A stretch of DNA of 7,974 nucleotides from a bacterium (GTDB lineage Bacteria; AUK180). Location: the NCBI GenBank assembly GCA_030622125.1, contig JAUXGM010000100.1, positions 1-7,974 on the forward strand, written 5' to 3'. This document shows positions 5,761-7,974 of the stretch, in pieces. The notes under the pieces were generated by a model that had not been told where the DNA came from, ran no database searches, and worked only from the letters and a program-made list of their open reading frames with translations. Numbering within the stretch: the first letter of the stretch is position 1; each line of letters starts with the position of its first letter. The position numbers and the translations under genes were made by a program.

Positions 5761-6816
5761 ATGAAAAAAGTTTTGGTGGGGATTTCCGGTGGCATTGACA
5801 GCAGTGTTAGTGCCTATCTATTGAAAATGAAGGGATACAAGGTTATCGGCATCACTTTGAATATATTAGATGCATTATCAAAAACCGTCTTTGAGAATAC
5901 GAAAAAAATTGCCGAAAAATTGGATATGCCTCTTTATTATGTTGATGTTGAAAAAAAATTCTATGATAAGGTGATCCGGATTTTTATCAATGAGTATATT
6001 ATTGGAAGAACTCCGAATCCCTGTGTTATCTGCAATAGGGATATTAAGATCAAAACCCTGTATGATCTATTAAAAAAATATAATGCCGACCTTATCGCCA
6101 CAGGTCATTATGCAAGAATTAAGGCATTTCACGGTAAAAAAATAATTGCAAAGGGATCAGCAAAAGAGAAGGAACAGTCTTATTTCCTTGCACTTTTAGA
6201 AGGCAAATTATTAGAAAAAATGATATTCCCGCTCGGGAAATTAACAAAAGATGAGGTTCGTTCAATTTATCAAGATGTATTTGGTAACCTACATCATAAA
6301 AAGGAATCTCAAGACCTTTGTTTTGTTCAGAATGGACATTATGCGGAATTTATTAAAGATCACTCCAATATGAAGCCAATTCCAGGAAATATTATCTTGA
6401 ACGATAAAGTAGTAGGTAAACATAGGGGGATCATAAACTATACCGTTGGACAACGAAAGCATCTTGGTGTCTCTTACAAGCATCCGCTTTATGTGAAAAA
6501 GATAGATCAAAAAAGAAATGAGGTTATACTTTCCTCAAAAGAGGAGGCATTGGAGAATAAGATATTCTTGACCGACCCGATTTTTCATATTCCCTATAAT
6601 GAGCTATTAAATATGAAGTTAACTGTTAAAATAAGGTATCGTTCCGAAAGTATTTCTTGTATCTTGAAAAAGGAAAAAGAAAAATTTTATCTGGATATTT
6701 CAAAGAACCCGAAAATAATATCCCCCGGACAACTTGCCGTTATCTATTACAAAGATCTTGTTGTTGGCGCCGGTTGGATAGGATTTTCACAATATCATCC
6801 TCATATAACGGTATGA
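5761..6816 (+). CDS. mnmA: tRNA-specific 2-thiouridylase MnmA
   Basis: MnmA activates U34 of tRNA-Lys, -Glu and -Gln with ATP and replaces O2 with sulfur, giving s2U. The PP-loop SGGIDSSVSAYL is at 9-20. RTPNPCVICN (83-92) has Cys91 at the place of the E. coli catalytic Cys102, and Cys88 where E. coli has Asp99, giving a CxxC pair. ATGHYAR (113-119) is the tRNA-binding signature, and SQDLCF (183-188) carries Cys187, equivalent to Cys199. SPGQLAVIYY (321-330) begins the C-terminal beta-barrel signature and VVGAGWIGF ends it. The segment after the PP-loop (33-52) is shorter than usual and lacks the common CCSxxD stretch. The start is ATG 5761, one base after the previous stop, without a ribosome binding site. 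Its last 77 bases overlap the convergent adh gene. A housekeeping gene in this array suggests co-transcription rather than shared function. Confidence 0.96.
   Translation: MKKVLVGISGGIDSSVSAYLLKMKGYKVIGITLNILDALSKTVFENTKKIAEKLDMPLYYVDVEKKFYDKVIRIFINEYIIGRTPNPCVICNRDIKIKTLYDLLKKYNADLIATGHYARIKAFHGKKIIAKGSAKEKEQSYFLALLEGKLLEKMIFPLGKLTKDEVRSIYQDVFGNLHHKKESQDLCFVQNGHYAEFIKDHSNMKPIPGNIILNDKVVGKHRGIINYTVGQRKHLGVSYKHPLYVKKIDQKRNEVILSSKEEALENKIFLTDPIFHIPYNELLNMKLTVKIRYRSESISCILKKEKEKFYLDISKNPKIISPGQLAVIYYKDLVVGAGWIGFSQYHPHITV
6740..6816. other. 77-bp convergent 3' overlap of mnmA and the alcohol dehydrogenase
   Basis: The + strand mnmA frame stops at 6814-6816 and the - strand dehydrogenase frame stops at 6742-6740, so both use this stretch for coding. 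It encodes MnmA residues 327-351, including the conserved VVGAGWIGF, and dehydrogenase residues 380-404, including the conserved EDDIVKIL. Only the last nine or so dehydrogenase residues lie beyond the family's usual end. No terminator hairpin is seen in or near it; a 4-bp CGGT/ACCG pair at 6809-6819 is too weak. Confidence 0.8.
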
Positions 6817-7954
6817 CCGAATCTATATATTCATTTTTGGAATTCTTTATTTTTATTGTTTCACGGGCAAATTTTCGAAGCATTTTTTCATCACTTACAT
6901 AATTACTTAATGTCTCGGTTATTCCAATATCTTTCTGCCAATTCTCGTATTTTTCTATACCTTTTCGGATTGTTTCTTCACGATTTCCCGTTTGCGGTAT
7001 TCCCATTATTTTTACGGCAAAATCGTAAAATTTTTCAGGATTATGCGGAGCAATATATCTTAAATATGAAGGCATTATCAAAGCCAAGCCAAGTCCGTGT
7101 GGAATGTCAAGGTAAGCACTAAGTGTATGTTCAATTGCATGCATTGTGAAATTCCTTCCTCTCCCATTGTTGATGATCCCATTCAGGGCAAGTGTTGCAG
7201 AATAGGAAATATTCTCTCTTGCTTCGTAATTTTTCGGCGAATGAAGTGCTGTGGGAACATATTTTAGAACCGTTTTAAAAATAGTTTCCGTAAAACCATC
7301 CTGTATCGGTGCCTTTTCTTTGGAGTTAAAATAACTCTCCGAAATATGAGTGATTATATCAACCCCTCCATAAGCGGTTTGTTTTTTGTTCACCGTATAT
7401 GTAAGTTCAGGATCAACGATTGAAAGTGATGGAAATATCTTTTCATTGAAGAGAGCCAATTTTTTGTTTTCTTTCCAATTTGTTATTACCGCTATCTGAT
7501 CCATCTCCGAACCCGTTGCAGCAATAGTTGGAACAGCAATGATCGGAAGTGTCTTTCCCTGACTTTTCTTTGAAGAATTTTGTAGATATACATAATCCCA
7601 TACGGAAGATTCGGGATCAAAATACGAAATTGAAATTCCCTTTGCAGCATCAATGACACTTCCGCCCCCCAATGCCAAAAGGAAATTTGCCTTAAATTTA
7701 TATGCCGCCTTCTTTGCTCTGTCAATTGTGGTTACCCTCGGATTCGGTTCAATACCTTCAAAAACAGTGAATTCAATACCTGCATTTTTCAATTGCTTTG
7801 TAACTTTATCAAGATAACCGTTTTTTCGTGCACTTCCTTGCCCAATAACTATCATTGCTCTTTTTCCGAAAGCCCGAGCATATTTCCCGATCCTTTCGAT
7901 ACTACCTTTCCCAAAAATAACTTTAACAGGATTATACAAAGAAAAATTTTGCAT
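6740..7954 (-). CDS. Iron-containing, probably NADPH-dependent alcohol dehydrogenase (butanol dehydrogenase/YqhD type)
   Basis: This 404-residue protein belongs to the type III, Fe2+-dependent alcohol dehydrogenases and closely resembles clostridial butanol dehydrogenase. It would reduce aldehydes to alcohols, disposing of reductant in fermentation. The Rossmann part contains KVIFGKGSIERI (11-22), GQGS (38-41), EPNPR (69-73), GGGSVIDAAKG (96-106) and PTIAATGSEMDQIAV (142-156). The metal ligands are expected at Asp199 and His203 (GGVDIITHISESYF, 196-209), His272 and His286 (HAIEHTLSAYLDIPHG, 272-287). Q39 replaces the second Gly of the GGGS found in YqhD-like enzymes, a position near the cofactor phosphate. 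The C-terminus runs about nine residues (RQQQDLCNR) past the usual end, into mnmA. It has an ideal ribosome binding site; its promoter is outside the window. Exact substrate is unknown. Confidence 0.93.
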   Translation of the reverse strand: MQNFSLYNPVKVIFGKGSIERIGKYARAFGKRAMIVIGQGSARKNGYLDKVTKQLKNAGIEFTVFEGIEPNPRVTTIDRAKKAAYKFKANFLLALGGGSVIDAAKGISISYFDPESSVWDYVYLQNSSKKSQGKTLPIIAVPTIAATGSEMDQIAVITNWKENKKLALFNEKIFPSLSIVDPELTYTVNKKQTAYGGVDIITHISESYFNSKEKAPIQDGFTETIFKTVLKYVPTALHSPKNYEARENISYSATLALNGIINNGRGRNFTMHAIEHTLSAYLDIPHGLGLALIMPSYLRYIAPHNPEKFYDFAVKIMGIPQTGNREETIRKGIEKYENWQKDIGITETLSNYVSDEKMLRKFARETIKIKNSKNEYIDSVIPLYEDDIVKILSNRRQQQDLCNR

Positions 7955-7957
7955 ACA

Positions 7958-7965
7958 ACCTCCTT
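7958..7965 (-). promoter_or_regulatory. Shine-Dalgarno site of the alcohol dehydrogenase gene
   Basis: Read on the - strand, AAGGAGGT stands 3 nt before the start codon at 7954-7952. It is a near-perfect anti-16S match and confirms the chosen start, which also gives the family's normal N-terminus. Only 9 nt further upstream remain in the window, so no promoter can be judged. Confidence 0.85.
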
Positions 7966-7974
7966 CGGATTCAA

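Noticed and set aside
5951-5958. Run of eight A in mnmA as a slippage or frameshift site
   Set aside because: It codes Glu-Lys-Lys in frame and the downstream motifs stay in the same frame, so no frameshift needs explaining.
6809-6819. CGGT-ATG-ACCG hairpin as a bidirectional terminator
   Set aside because: Only 4 bp with a 3-nt loop, and no T-run directly follows on either strand.
6657-7122. Open frames on the + strand across the mnmA/adh junction
   Set aside because: They overlap the conserved dehydrogenase and MnmA frames and show no motif or ribosome site.

Overview
The window is AT-rich and carries a nine-gene, tightly packed + strand array (about 358-6816), followed by a convergent - strand gene that runs to the right edge. 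The gene set suggests a fermentative, obligately anaerobic bacterium. It has a four-subunit, oxygen-sensitive pyruvate:ferredoxin oxidoreductase, an iron-dependent alcohol dehydrogenase, and a Myxococcus-type MglA GTPase with Roadblock partners and a DUF4388/PATAN protein. Genes of this kind are common in FCB-type and candidate-phylum bacteria (Cloacimonadota- or Marinimicrobia-like) and in Deltaproteobacteria. The assignment is an inference from gene content; no phylogeny was run.

Layout. Bases 1-357 are non-coding and hold degenerate direct repeats (TCTGTGG-type units), then a near-ideal sigma70 promoter (TTGAAA, 17 nt, TATAAT) and a Shine-Dalgarno site. Four genes follow in the order porG-porD-porA-porB, encoding the subunits that oxidatively decarboxylate pyruvate to acetyl-CoA and reduce ferredoxin. 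Only 3 nt after porB begins a signalling module: a Roadblock/LC7 protein with a Lys/Glu-rich linker, an MglA-like small GTPase, a second Roadblock protein (MglB-like) and a DUF4388 protein with GspE-N-like helices. One base later comes mnmA, the tRNA U34 2-thiouridylase. No gap in the array exceeds about 11 nt, and no terminator is visible between genes, so all nine genes could share one transcript.

The final gene, on the - strand, is a butanol dehydrogenase/YqhD-like Fe-alcohol dehydrogenase. Its 3' end overlaps the 3' end of mnmA by 77 bp, so both proteins are coded on opposite strands of the same DNA.

How the genes may work together. POR yields acetyl-CoA and reduced ferredoxin, and the alcohol dehydrogenase can dispose of reductant by reducing aldehydes, which fits a fermenter. 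MglA, the two Roadblock proteins and the DUF4388 protein look like a GTPase switch with regulators and an adaptor, the kind that controls cell polarity or type IV pili elsewhere. Its placement behind a central-metabolism operon is the most unusual feature. A DLDxhF-like C-terminal motif shared by the two otherwise different Roadblock proteins is the best lead for an undescribed interaction.
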